Of a stretch of 64,000 nucleotides of DNA, positions 17,174-27,334 are shown piece by piece. The stretch comes from JARBUG01 sp035628915 (GTDB taxonomy: Bacteria > Bacillota > Sulfobacillia > Symbiobacteriales > Symbiobacteriaceae). Both the position numbers and the translations under genes were made by a program. Where the stretch lies: contig DASPIW010000018.1 of NCBI GenBank assembly GCA_035628915.1, positions 1 to 64,000 of the forward strand. Direction: 5' to 3'. Numbering within the stretch: position 1 is the stretch's first letter; each line of letters begins with the position of its first letter. The notes below the pieces were generated by a model. It saw only the letters and a list, made by a program, of their open reading frames with translations, was not told the DNA's origin and made no database searches.

Positions 17174-18442
17174 GTGGCGAAGTTTGAAAAGCTGACCCCC
17201 CCGGCGGAAGGTCAGCAGATCACAATGGAAAACGGTCAGCTCGTGATTCCCAACAACCCCATCATCCCCTTTATCGAAGGCGACGGTACCGGCCCCGACA
17301 TCTGGCGTGCCAGCCAACCGGTCTTTGATGCGGCTGTCGCAAAGGCCTACGGCGGTCAGCGCAAAATCGCCTGGTTCGAGGTTTACGCCGGTGAGAAGTG
17401 TCTGAACAAATTTGGGGAATGGCTCATTGAAGACACGGTAACCGCTATGCGGGAATATCGGGTTGGCATCAAGGGGCCACTGACCACACCCGTGGGCGGC
17501 GGCATACGGTCCCTGAACGTGGCACTGCGCCAGATGCTTGACCTGTATGCGTGCGTCCGGCCCGTCCGCTGGTTCAAGGGTGTGCCCAGCCCCGTCAAGG
17601 AGCCGCACAAGACCGACGTCGTCATCTTCCGGGAAAACACCGAGGACATCTACGCCGGCATCGAGTACAAGGCTGGCACGCCGGAAGCGGCGAAAGTGCA
17701 GTCCTTCATTGAAGAACAAATGGGGAAGAAGCTCCCCAATTCCGAAACTGGCAGCCCCATCGGCATCGGCATCAAGCCTGTGTCGGAATTCGGGTCCAAG
17801 CGGCTCGTCCGTTCGGCGATCGAATACGCGATCAAGAACAGGCGCAAGAGCGTTACGCTGGTTCATAAAGGAAATATCCAAAAGTTCACCGAGGGCGCCT
17901 TCCGGGACTGGGGCTACCAGGTGGCCACCCAGGAATTCCGGCAGTACTGCATCACCGAAGATGAGCTCTGGAGCGACGAGTACAAGGGCAAGATGCCCGA
18001 AGGCAAGATCCTGGTCCGTGACCGGATCGCCGACATCACCTTCCAGCAGTTGCTGCTCAGGCCCGATGAGTGGGATGTGCTCGCTACCCTGAACCTCAAC
18101 GGCGACTATATGTCCGATCACGCAGCGGCCATCGTGGGCGGCATCGGCATCGCCCCCGGCGCCAACATTTCGTACAGCGGCGGCTTCGGTCTCTTCGAGG
18201 CGACCCACGGCACGGCGCCCAAGTACGCAAACCTGGACAAGGTCAACCCCGGTTCGGTGATTCTTTCCGGTGAGATGATGCTCCGGTACATGGGTTGGAA
18301 CGAGGCTGCTGATCTTATTATCACGGGCCTCGAGCGTGCCATCGAGGGCGGCACCGTCACCTACGACTTCGCCCGTCTGACGGAAGGCGCCCGGGAAGTC
18401 AAGTGCTCCGAGTTCGGCAATCTGATCATCGAGAATATGTAA
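17174..18442 (+). CDS. icd: NADP-dependent isocitrate dehydrogenase
   Basis: 422 residues from GTG with GGAGGTG upstream. It oxidatively decarboxylates isocitrate to 2-oxoglutarate in the TCA cycle. The N-terminal IPFIEGDGTGPDIW, the substrate loop RSLNVALRQMLDLYACVRP and the C-terminal EATHGTAPKYANLDKVNPGS are all standard. RENTEDIYAGIE holds the phosphorylatable-serine region. The NADP-type sequence and length match the B. subtilis/E. coli class. It is the first gene of an icd-mdh-citZ operon, in a different order from the citZ-icd-mdh of Bacillus. Confidence 0.96.
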   Translation: MAKFEKLTPPAEGQQITMENGQLVIPNNPIIPFIEGDGTGPDIWRASQPVFDAAVAKAYGGQRKIAWFEVYAGEKCLNKFGEWLIEDTVTAMREYRVGIKGPLTTPVGGGIRSLNVALRQMLDLYACVRPVRWFKGVPSPVKEPHKTDVVIFRENTEDIYAGIEYKAGTPEAAKVQSFIEEQMGKKLPNSETGSPIGIGIKPVSEFGSKRLVRSAIEYAIKNRRKSVTLVHKGNIQKFTEGAFRDWGYQVATQEFRQYCITEDELWSDEYKGKMPEGKILVRDRIADITFQQLLLRPDEWDVLATLNLNGDYMSDHAAAIVGGIGIAPGANISYSGGFGLFEATHGTAPKYANLDKVNPGSVILSGEMMLRYMGWNEAADLIITGLERAIEGGTVTYDFARLTEGAREVKCSEFGNLIIENM

Positions 18443-18504
18443 TAGTCTGCGGGGCGGGGGCCGCCGAGAGCGGTCCCGCCAGCAGCCAGGGAGGGAACTC
18501 AGTC

Positions 18505-19452
18505 ATGAAGAAGCGCAACAAGATCGCGATCATCGGTTCCGGGTTCACCGGTCAGGGTACCGCCATTTACGCAGCGGCCCGCGACCTCGGTGACATCATT
18601 CTGGTCGACCTGCCCGCCCGTGAAAACTTCGCCAAGGGCGTTGCCCTGGATCTCATGGAGTCCATGCCCGTCTTCGGCAGCGACACCCGGTTCTCCGGCA
18701 CGGCCAATTACGAAGATATCGCCGGCGCCGACATCGTGGTCATCACCGCCGGTCTGCCCCGCAAGCCCGGAATGAGCCGCGAAGACCTGGTCAACGTTAA
18801 CGCCAACATCGTCAAGGATATCGCCGGCAAGGTAGCCACCTACGCCCCCGACGCCGTGATCATCATGCTGACCAACCCGGTCGACTCCATGACCTACGTG
18901 GCCCTGAAGGCTTCGGGCTTCCCGAAGAACCGGGTCATCGGCCAGTCCGGCGTGCTGGACACCGCCCGCTACCGCACCTTCATCGCCAACGCCCTGAACG
19001 TCTCCTTCCAGGATGTGACGGGCTGTGTGCTCGGCGGCCACGGCGACGACATGGTCCCCCTCGTCCGGTACACCTATGCCGGCGGCATTCCCATCGAGAA
19101 GCTGCTGCCGAAGGAGACCATCGAGGCGATCGTGGAGCGCACCCGTAAGGGCGGCGGCGAAATCGTCAACCTGATGGGCACCTCCGCCGGTTACGCCCCC
19201 GGCATGTCCCTGGTGGAGATGATCGAAGCGATCCTGAAGGATCGCAAGCGGATCATCCCGACCATCGCTTACCTCGAAGGCGAGTACGGCTACAGCGACA
19301 TGTGCCTGGGCGTCATGACCGTCCTGGGCGGCGACGGCATCGAAAAAGTCATCGACATCGAGCTGGCCGCTGAGGAAAAGGCCGCTTTGGACAAGAGCGC
19401 TGCCGGCGTCAAGTCCATGGTCGAGTTCCTCAAAGGCAACGTTGTGAAGTAA
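18505..19452 (+). CDS. mdh: NAD-dependent malate dehydrogenase (LDH-like type)
   Basis: 315 residues from ATG 18505 with GGGAGGGA upstream. It interconverts malate and oxaloacetate. The Rossmann motif is IAIIGSGFTGQGTA, the substrate loop GLPRKPGMSRED carries the two arginines that select dicarboxylates, and the catalytic histidine is in GGHGDDMVP. An LDTARYR segment provides the third arginine. It sits 62 bp after icd and 55 bp before citZ. Confidence 0.96.
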   Translation: MKKRNKIAIIGSGFTGQGTAIYAAARDLGDIILVDLPARENFAKGVALDLMESMPVFGSDTRFSGTANYEDIAGADIVVITAGLPRKPGMSREDLVNVNANIVKDIAGKVATYAPDAVIIMLTNPVDSMTYVALKASGFPKNRVIGQSGVLDTARYRTFIANALNVSFQDVTGCVLGGHGDDMVPLVRYTYAGGIPIEKLLPKETIEAIVERTRKGGGEIVNLMGTSAGYAPGMSLVEMIEAILKDRKRIIPTIAYLEGEYGYSDMCLGVMTVLGGDGIEKVIDIELAAEEKAALDKSAAGVKSMVEFLKGNVVK

Positions 19453-19507
19453 CCCAGGGCAAGCTCCGGCCGGCCGGCCGGGCCGCTTTAGAGAAAGGAA
19501 GATGACA

Positions 19508-20656
19508 ATGGCCGCTTCTCCTACTTACAAGGCGGGTCTTGAAGACGTCGTTGCGGGCACTTCGGACATTTGTTTCATCGACGGTCGTGAAGGTCGCCTC
19601 GTATACTGCGGATATGACATTACCGACCTTGCAAAGCATTCCACTTTCGAGGAGACCGTTTACCTGCTCTATCACAAGCGGCTGCCGACCAAGGAGGAGC
19701 TCGCTCAGTTTGACGCTCAGCTCCGCAGCCACCGGGCTGTCCCGGCGGAAGTACTGGAGATCTTGAAGCGGCTGCCCAAGACAACCCACCCCATGGCCGC
19801 CCTGCGCACGGGCGTCTCGCTGCTGGGCAACTTCGACCCGTCGTCCGAGAAGACCGGTCGGGACGCTTACGTCGACACTTCTCTGCGGCTGGTCTCGCAG
19901 GTTGCCACCGTCGCCTGCGCCTGGGAGCGGATCCGGACGGGCAAGGAGCCTGTGGCGCCCCGCACTGACCTGAGCCACGCTGCCAACTTCCTCTATATGC
20001 TTCACGGCACCGAGCCCGACCAGTTCTCCGCTCACGTCTTTGACGTGGCCCTGATCCTGCACGCGGACCACGAGCTGAACGCTTCCACGTTCTCCGGCCG
20101 TGTAACCATCGCCACCCTGACGGACATCTACTCGGCCGTCACCGCTGCCATCGGCGCCCTGAAGGGCCCCCTGCACGGCGGCGCCAACGAGCACGTGATG
20201 AAGATGGAGCAGGAGATCGGCGAGATCGAGAAGGCCGAGGAGTGGATCAAGGACGCTCTGGCCCAGAAGAAGAAGGTCATGGGCTTCGGCCACCGGGTTT
20301 ATCGGACCAAGGATCCCCGGGCGTATATCCTGGAGGATCTGGCCGGCGAACTGGGCCGCCGCACCGGCATCTCCAAGTGGTTTGAGATGACCCGTGTGAT
20401 CGAGCAGACCGTCCTGCGGGAGAAGGGGCTTTACCCGAACGTTGACCTCTACTCCGGAGCGACCTACACGGCTATGGGCATCGCGACCGACCTCTTCACC
20501 CCGATCTTCGCCGTCAGCCGCATTTCCGGCTGGACCGCCCACATTCTCGAGCAGCTGGCCAACAACCGGATCATCCGGCCCCGCGCCGACTACACCGGCC
20601 CCGAAAAGCTGGAGTACGTCCCCATCGAAGCCCGGACCGCCGAAGTCGCCGGCTAA
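19508..20656 (+). CDS. citZ: Citrate synthase
   Basis: 382 residues from ATG 19508, eight bases after AAAGGA; another ATG at 19502 is too close to that site. It condenses acetyl-CoA with oxaloacetate. The active-site elements are HGGANEHV, GFGHRVYRTKDPR and the Asp in ATDLFTPIFAVSR, with a final RISGWTAHILEQ. The length fits the short type II-like Gram-positive enzymes. It is the last gene of the TCA operon. Its 3' side runs into the large structured element at 20692-20940. Confidence 0.96.
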   Translation: MAASPTYKAGLEDVVAGTSDICFIDGREGRLVYCGYDITDLAKHSTFEETVYLLYHKRLPTKEELAQFDAQLRSHRAVPAEVLEILKRLPKTTHPMAALRTGVSLLGNFDPSSEKTGRDAYVDTSLRLVSQVATVACAWERIRTGKEPVAPRTDLSHAANFLYMLHGTEPDQFSAHVFDVALILHADHELNASTFSGRVTIATLTDIYSAVTAAIGALKGPLHGGANEHVMKMEQEIGEIEKAEEWIKDALAQKKKVMGFGHRVYRTKDPRAYILEDLAGELGRRTGISKWFEMTRVIEQTVLREKGLYPNVDLYSGATYTAMGIATDLFTPIFAVSRISGWTAHILEQLANNRIIRPRADYTGPEKLEYVPIEARTAEVAG

Positions 20657-21077
20657 GAAAAAGGCGCGGACGCGAGATCGCTCCGTCACTTCGGAAGGCC
20701 CGACTGACCCGGGTCGGCAGACTCACTGCCGCCGCATCGCCGCCTTAAGTTCAACGATCTGATGAAGACACCGTACCCCAGGAGGCGACGATAGGACGTC
20801 GTCGCCGACATACCAGAGGGGCCGCCTGCGTTCAGGACGAACGTTCAGGCGGCCCCGGTGGCTTCATCAGATCGATTTCCGACTGGCGGCTCCGCGGCGG
20901 CGGTGAGTCTGCCGCACCCGGAACCCCGAGGGGTCTTCCGCAAAATGAATGGGTGAATCGAGCACTGGGACAAGTGGGGAGCGAATATTATTACGTGAAC
21001 CATTACGAACCTGATGCCCTGATTCTACGTGTTATCGGATGAAGGGCACTTGCCCATTGCCAGAGGAGGGGAGCCCC
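20657..21077. other. Gene-free citZ-ftsH interval dominated by a branched inverted repeat
   Basis: 421 bp with no supported gene. Nearly everything between 20692 and 20940 is paired in a nested inverted repeat, described separately. 20941-21077 is ordinary AT-richer leader sequence before ftsH, and no clear promoter is seen. Confidence 0.6.
20692..20940. ncRNA. 249-nt nested inverted repeat folding into a three-way junction
   Basis: The stems, from outside inward, are as follows. 20692-20701 pairs with 20931-20940 (10 bp, one G-U). 20709-20735 pairs with 20894-20921 (27 bp with one bulge, one G-U). 20739-20744 pairs with 20885-20890. 20755-20772 pairs with 20857-20874 (13 bp perfect, one mismatch, 4 bp). 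Inside these lie two hairpins, 20784-20806 (GGCGACGA/TCGTCGCC) and 20818-20856 (GGGGCCGCCTG/CAGGCGGCCCC, capped by CGTTC/GAACG). The region has no open frame and no T-run. It could be a structured non-coding RNA, a 3'-UTR/leader element or a palindromic mobile element. The strand is undetermined because the fold is symmetric. Confidence 0.55.
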
Positions 21078-22859
<1,782 letters not shown>

Positions 22860-22875
22860 TGGAGGACGCTTCGAC

Positions 22876-23640
22876 ATGCTGGTTTCGCCACATCTGCGTG
22901 CCCTCGGTTTCGGCGCCGGGCGCCCGGTCGTAATCGCCGGTCCCTGCAGCGTCGAAAGCGAGGAGCAAATCCTTGCGACGGCACGGGCCGTCAAGGCGGC
23001 AGGCGCCAATGCCCTGCGGGGCGGCGCCTACAAGCCCCGTACAAATCTGCGGGCGTTTCAAGGATTGGGGGAGGAGGGGCTTCGCCTCCTCGCCGCGGCC
23101 CGGGCGGAGACAGGCCTTCCGGTTGTGACGGAGGTCATGGATACCGCTCAGATCGACCTCGTAGCCGAGTACGCCGACGTACTGCAAATTGGGTCCCGGA
23201 ACATGCAGAACTATGCCCTGCTCAAGGAGATTGGGCGCCCGGGCAAGCCGGTGCTGCTCAAGCGGGGGCTGGCGGCCACCATCAGCGAGTGGCTGGCCGC
23301 AGCCGAGTACATAACGGCTTCCGGTAATCATCAAGTGATCCTCTGCGAGCGGGGGATCCGGACATTTGAGCCCGCCACCCGCAACACGCTGGATCTTGCT
23401 TCAGCGGTTCTCGCCCGGAACCAGAGCGGCTTTCCCGTGCTGGCCGACCCGAGCCACGCCGCGGGCCGCCGGGATCTGATCGTCCCGCTCTCCCGGGCCG
23501 CTCTGGCGGCCGGGCTCGACGGGCTGATGATCGAAGTGCACCCCGACCCGGAAAATGCCCTGTCGGACCAGGACCAGCAGCTGGCGCCGGCGGCGTTTGC
23601 CCGCCTGATGGCCGCACTGGGCCTGGCACCGGAGAGGTGA
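22876..23640 (+). CDS. aroF: 3-deoxy-7-phosphoheptulonate synthase (DAHP synthase, type I beta)
   Basis: 254 residues. It joins PEP and erythrose 4-phosphate in the first step of the shikimate pathway. The signatures are VVIAGPCSVES, LRGGAYKPRT, LLKRGLAATISEW, LCERGIRTFE and DPSHAAGRRD. The protein lacks the N-terminal ACT-like regulatory domain found in Thermotoga-type enzymes, so it may be feedback-insensitive. It starts 16 bp after ftsH and ends at the start of the XRE gene. Confidence 0.92.
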   Translation: MLVSPHLRALGFGAGRPVVIAGPCSVESEEQILATARAVKAAGANALRGGAYKPRTNLRAFQGLGEEGLRLLAAARAETGLPVVTEVMDTAQIDLVAEYADVLQIGSRNMQNYALLKEIGRPGKPVLLKRGLAATISEWLAAAEYITASGNHQVILCERGIRTFEPATRNTLDLASAVLARNQSGFPVLADPSHAAGRRDLIVPLSRAALAAGLDGLMIEVHPDPENALSDQDQQLAPAAFARLMAALGLAPER

Positions 23641-23645
23641 GAGCA

Positions 23646-24131
23646 GTGATCAACCAGTTCGGGACCAGGCTTCGCCAGCTGCGGACAGACCGGGGCCTCC
23701 TCCAGCGGGATCTGGAGGAGGCTTTGACCCTACGCCCCGGCACCCTCAGCCAGTATGAGCGCGGGGTACGGGAACCGGATTTTGACCTGCTGATGGTCAT
23801 CGCCGACATGCTTGAAGTGTCGCTTGATTATCTGCTTGGGCGCCCTGAAGCCCCGGTAGAAAGCCCTGCCCTCGCTTCGGCCCGCCGCCAACTGCAAGCG
23901 GCGCTCAGCCAGGTGGCCGCGGCGGGGGACGCCCGGCTCCCCCTGATCCTCGAGCTCGCCGAGCAGGTGGCACCCGGCCAGTTCGGACTGCAGCGGCTGG
24001 CCCAGCGCCTCACCCTGAACCCGGCCACCTTGAAAGCCTGCCGGACCGGCACCGGAAGCCTGCCCGAAACGACGCTGCTTCAACTCGCTCGCCACCTCGG
24101 CTTGCCGCCGGATTGGCTGCAGGAGGCATGA
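23646..24131 (+). CDS. XRE-family helix-turn-helix regulator
   Basis: 161 residues from GTG 23646 with GGAGAGGTG just upstream; an earlier GTG at 23637 overlaps the previous stop. The N-terminal Cro/CI domain is FGTRLRQLRTDRGLLQRDLEEAL, then LRPGTLSQYERGVREPDFDLLMVIADML and SLDYLLGR, a typical SinR-like arrangement. The C-terminal 80 residues form a second helix-turn-helix-like repeat (LAQRLTLNPATLKACRTGTGSLP...LARHLGLPPDWL), so the protein may carry two DNA-binding units. Targets are unknown. Confidence 0.88.
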   Translation: MINQFGTRLRQLRTDRGLLQRDLEEALTLRPGTLSQYERGVREPDFDLLMVIADMLEVSLDYLLGRPEAPVESPALASARRQLQAALSQVAAAGDARLPLILELAEQVAPGQFGLQRLAQRLTLNPATLKACRTGTGSLPETTLLQLARHLGLPPDWLQEA

Positions 24132-24230
24132 TGCCCGAAGTGCTCACTTTTTCCCTCCCGTCGGTGGATGTGCGGCCCGGTCCGCCGGCAGGATAATAGG
24201 AGGGAGCAGAGCACCAGAGGTGGTAGTGCC

Positions 24231-24479
24231 ATGACAGCAGATGCCGGCGTTCCGCTTACGAATCTTGCCCGGCTGACCGAAGAGCTTGGCCGGGGCCTTT
24301 TCGCGCCCGTCCGGGTGGAGGGAGAAGGCCAGATCGGATTCGTCGTCCGCCTCGACGACGCGCCTTTTGGCCCCGTCGCCGTGATTCACGTGCCCGAAGG
24401 CCGGTTTATCAGGGTGCTGTACCGCGATCCTGATGAACTGTTCTTGATTTCGCCCGACGATTCCGTTCGTATTGGGTAA
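24231..24479 (+). CDS. Conserved-looking small protein, unknown function
   Basis: 82 residues from ATG 24231 with AGAGGTGG upstream. It is soluble, acidic and mixed alpha/beta (GEGQIGFVVRLDDAPFGPVA, then FIRVLYRDPDELFLISPDD). No family is recognised. The reading frame has normal codon use for the region, and the stop lies seven bases before the promoter of the MaoC gene. Confidence 0.6.
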   Translation: MTADAGVPLTNLARLTEELGRGLFAPVRVEGEGQIGFVVRLDDAPFGPVAVIHVPEGRFIRVLYRDPDELFLISPDDSVRIG

Positions 24480-24486
24480 AGAGACG

Positions 24487-24495
24487 TGCTATAAT
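24487..24495 (+). promoter_or_regulatory. Extended -10 promoter of the MaoC-like gene
   Basis: TGCTATAAT is a consensus TATAAT with a TG extension, 31 bp upstream of the GTG start. Confidence 0.75.
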
Positions 24496-24526
24496 GGGGC
24501 CAAATCCGCCCTTGTGAGGTGGTCCC

Positions 24527-25000
24527 GTGGGATTTTTTCGCGACGAACTAGGCAAAACGTACGATGAGTTGTCCGTTGGTCAGAAAGCGTCGTTCAGGCG
24601 GCTGGTCACCAAGCAGGATGTCCTGCAGTATATGGGGCTCTCCGGCGACCTGAATCCCCTGTACGCCGACTCGGCGTATGCGGGGCGTACCAAATATGAC
24701 CGGCCCATCGTGCCGGCCAACATGCTGGCAGGGTTTGCGCAGGGCGCCGTCGCCAACGTGATGCCCGGCCTCGGCAGTCTGACCCACATGCATACATACC
24801 GCCTCGTGAATCCCGCCGTCGTAGGCGACGAAGTGACCGCCGAAATGGAGATCGTGGAAATGAAGGCCCAGAGCCGTCATGTGGTGATCCGGTACAAACA
24901 GGTCAACCAGGACGGCAAAGTGCTGCTGGAAGGCGAGCTGGAGGTGGAGCCCCCGGCCAAGCTGAAGCCGATTCTCCACCACGCATACGAAAACTTCTAG
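24527..25000 (+). CDS. MaoC-like (R)-specific hydratase domain protein
   Basis: 157 residues from GTG with GAGGTGG upstream. It has a hot-dog fold with the catalytic Asp/His-type signature SGDLNPLYADSAYA (about 41-54) followed by the R-hydratase loop PIVPANMLAGF. The family hydrates enoyl-CoA substrates in fatty-acid or hydroxyalkanoate metabolism. The usual catalytic histidine after DxNP is replaced by tyrosine in NPLYAD, so activity may differ. It has its own promoter and terminator. Confidence 0.85.
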   Translation: MGFFRDELGKTYDELSVGQKASFRRLVTKQDVLQYMGLSGDLNPLYADSAYAGRTKYDRPIVPANMLAGFAQGAVANVMPGLGSLTHMHTYRLVNPAVVGDEVTAEMEIVEMKAQSRHVVIRYKQVNQDGKVLLEGELEVEPPAKLKPILHHAYENF

Positions 25001-25014
25001 TCTGCATCATTTCC

Positions 25015-25048
25015 AGCGCTCCTTCCTTCGGGATGGGGTGCTTTTTGT
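25015..25048 (+). terminator. Terminator of the MaoC-like gene
   Basis: AGCGCTCC/GGGGTGCT forms an 8-bp stem with G-U pairs, followed by TTTTTG. Confidence 0.75.
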
Positions 25049-25106
25049 TTGAAGTCGTGGTACATTAGACCCACTGACCCATCCGTCAAGAAGGGGGAGT
25101 CCGACG

Positions 25107-25949
25107 GTGCGCGAGATCCACGTTGACGAAGTCGCAGAAACAGTGGCCCGTCTGGTCCAGGAGGCTAATTTCAAGCTCGAAACGGACGTTACGGGCGCCA
25201 TCTCCCGGGCAATGAGCCTGGAAGAAGCGCCGGTAGGGCAGGCGGTCCTGTGCCAGATCCAGGAGAACTACACAATCGCGGAGAACGAACGGGTGCCCAT
25301 GTGCCAGGATACCGGCGTTGGCCTGGTATTCTTGGAACTGGGGCAGGACGTCCACCTGGTGGGCGGCGACCTGACGGAAGCGATCAACCGCGGGGTGGCC
25401 AAGGGCTACACCGAGGGGTATCTGCGGATGTCGATGCTGAACGATCCCATCAAGCGGGTCAACACCAAGAACAACACGCCGGCCATGGTGTATGTCGACA
25501 TCGTACCGGGCGACAAGCTGAAGATTAAGGTCGACTGCAAGGGCGGCGGCTCTGAGAATATGAGCCAACTGAAGATGCTCCCCCCGTCGGCCGGGTGGGA
25601 AGGCGCCCGCAAGTTCATCGTAGAGGCAGTGGCCAACGCCGGCCCCAACGCCTGCCCGCCGCTGATCATCGGCGTGGGCATCGGCGGCAACTTCGACAAG
25701 TCGGCCTTGCTGGCCAAGAAATCGCTCCTGCGGCACGTGGGCTCCCCGAACCCGGATCCCGAGTGGGCCGCCCGGGAGCAGGAACTGCTTGACGAAATCA
25801 ACAAGCTTGGCGTCGGCCCCATGGGGCTCGGCGGCAAGGTGACCGCCCTGGCGGTCCACGTGGAAGTCATGGGCTGCCACATCACGGCGCTGCCCGTGGC
25901 CGTCAACATTGAGTGCCACAGCCATCGCCATAAGGAGGCCGTGCTCTAA
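25107..25949 (+). CDS. fumA: Class I fumarate hydratase, alpha subunit
   Basis: 280 residues from GTG with AGGGGGAG upstream. It is the [4Fe-4S]-containing half of the two-subunit fumarase that interconverts fumarate and malate. The cluster cysteines lie in PMCQDTG, DCKGGGSEN and NACPPLIIG. The length matches the TtdA/FumA N-terminal family. An L-tartrate dehydratase role is an alternative, but the TCA context favours fumarase. It shares one base with the beta-subunit gene. Confidence 0.93.
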   Translation: MREIHVDEVAETVARLVQEANFKLETDVTGAISRAMSLEEAPVGQAVLCQIQENYTIAENERVPMCQDTGVGLVFLELGQDVHLVGGDLTEAINRGVAKGYTEGYLRMSMLNDPIKRVNTKNNTPAMVYVDIVPGDKLKIKVDCKGGGSENMSQLKMLPPSAGWEGARKFIVEAVANAGPNACPPLIIGVGIGGNFDKSALLAKKSLLRHVGSPNPDPEWAAREQELLDEINKLGVGPMGLGGKVTALAVHVEVMGCHITALPVAVNIECHSHRHKEAVL

Positions 25950-26542
25950 TGGCTAAGGTATATATTACTTCCCCCATCAGCGAGGAGCAGGTCCGGCAGA
26001 TGAAGGCCGGCGACGAGGTCTATATTACGGGTACCATTTATACCGCTCGCGATGCCGCCCACCGCCGGATGGTCGAGGATCTGGCGGCCGGCAAGGCGCT
26101 GCCGTTCGACGCCAAAGGCGCCGTGATCTACTACGTCGGCCCGACGCCCCCGAAGCCGGGGCAGGTGATTGGTGCCGCCGGCCCGACCACCAGCTACCGG
26201 ATGGACAAGTACACCCCCGACATGCTCAAGCAGGGCGTCAAGGCGGTCATCGGCAAGGGCTACCGGAGCGATGAAGTGAAGGCCGGGTTCACCAAGTACG
26301 GCGCAGTCTATCTCACCTCCACCGGCGGGGCAGGCGCCCTGCTGGCCCGGACGATTGAAAGCGCCGAGGTGATTGCCTATGAGGACCTGGGCGCCGAGGC
26401 GATCCGGCGGCTGCAGGTGAAGGATTTCCCGGCGATCTGCATTCACGATGCGTTCGGCGGCGACCAGTACTTCACCGGACAGTCCCAGTGGGTCAAGCCC
26501 GACGCCATGGTCAAGCCGAAGAAGCCTGAGGCTGCAGAGTAA
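25949..26542 (+). CDS. fumB: Class I fumarate hydratase, beta subunit
   Basis: 197 residues. The ATG overlaps the TAA of the alpha gene, so translation is coupled. It provides the second half of the active site, with GTIYTARDAAH, VGPTPPKPG, GPTTSYRMD, KGYRSDEV and the catalytic loop TSTGGAGALLA. A perfect terminator follows. Confidence 0.93.
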   Translation: MAKVYITSPISEEQVRQMKAGDEVYITGTIYTARDAAHRRMVEDLAAGKALPFDAKGAVIYYVGPTPPKPGQVIGAAGPTTSYRMDKYTPDMLKQGVKAVIGKGYRSDEVKAGFTKYGAVYLTSTGGAGALLARTIESAEVIAYEDLGAEAIRRLQVKDFPAICIHDAFGGDQYFTGQSQWVKPDAMVKPKKPEAAE

Positions 26543-26550
26543 GCATACGG

Positions 26551-26586
26551 ATCCCCCCTCCAGGCAATGGAGGGGGGATTTTTTGG
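26551..26586 (+). terminator. Terminator of the fumarase operon
   Basis: ATCCCCCCTCCA/TGGAGGGGGGAT is a 12-bp perfect stem followed by TTTTTT. Confidence 0.95.
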
Positions 26587-26602
26587 GATAATTCTTCCAA
26601 TG

Positions 26603-27109
26603 CTACGAGTGATAAAAAGCAAACCGATCCAGCCTGCCCGCCTTGTTCAGCCAGAACTCCAGGAAGAAAGCCGTGCCGTATTTGTAGCGCAAGCGGGTGC
26701 CGGTCGGGAGCAGGGCCACGTAATTGGTGGCCCCATATGCATCAAGGATCTGGTCATACGTGGCCCCGAGGCGGATTCCCCTGGCGGTGGCATACTCCGA
26801 GGACGTGACCTCGTACCAGAGGAGCTTGCCGGTCTGCTTGTCCACCCGGAAAAGCAGGCCCTTGCTGTGATACAGGTAGACCGTGCTCAAGGTCTCCTGC
26901 TTCCTCTGCTGCGGCTCACCGAAACGGGCAATCAGCTCCACTTCGGTCGAAGTACCGACGGTGACGCCCAGGGCGCCCATCTCCTCTTGCAGCCCGCTGT
27001 CTAACAGTTCCGGCCTGAGGGTCTTTACGGCCAAAAAGACCCCGGCAGCGACGGAGCCGATCAGGCAGATCAGACCAAAGCCGGCCAGCACCCACAGGAG
27101 CTTCTTCAT
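26603..27109 (-). CDS. Membrane-anchored protein with two SmpA/BamE-like repeats
   Basis: 168 residues from ATG 27109 with GGAGGT nine bases upstream; an ATG six codons earlier lacks a site. One N-terminal helix (about 5-25) anchors an external domain. Two similar units, TVGTSTEVELIARFGEP and IRLGATYDQILDAYGA, each followed by beta strands, resemble the small BamE/SmpA-type alpha/beta repeat. I do not recognise a named family. It lies between two plus-strand metabolic operons and is read from its own unit. Confidence 0.65.
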   Translation of the reverse strand: MKKLLWVLAGFGLICLIGSVAAGVFLAVKTLRPELLDSGLQEEMGALGVTVGTSTEVELIARFGEPQQRKQETLSTVYLYHSKGLLFRVDKQTGKLLWYEVTSSEYATARGIRLGATYDQILDAYGATNYVALLPTGTRLRYKYGTAFFLEFWLNKAGRLDRFAFYHS

Positions 27110-27334
27110 CGCAAAAAGACCTCCCAACCGTCAGCACAAGCTTTGGATTTATTTGGAAATTCTCTGACCAATCGAGGTCTCCCTGCCATCCGCAAGGATT
27201 GGGAAACATTCCACCGTCGCAATGCCACATCTCATCGGAGAGCGAAAACCAAACAGGCTGGAATTGCTTACACTGATATTACAGTTGGTCCACATAACAG
27301 TGACTTAGGGAGAAAGGGATGGAGAACGTTGAGT

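Noticed and set aside
20756..20773. CTGATGA core resembling a hammerhead ribozyme
   Set aside because: The sequence is buried in a perfect 13-bp stem, and the required GAAA core and cleavage stem were not found.
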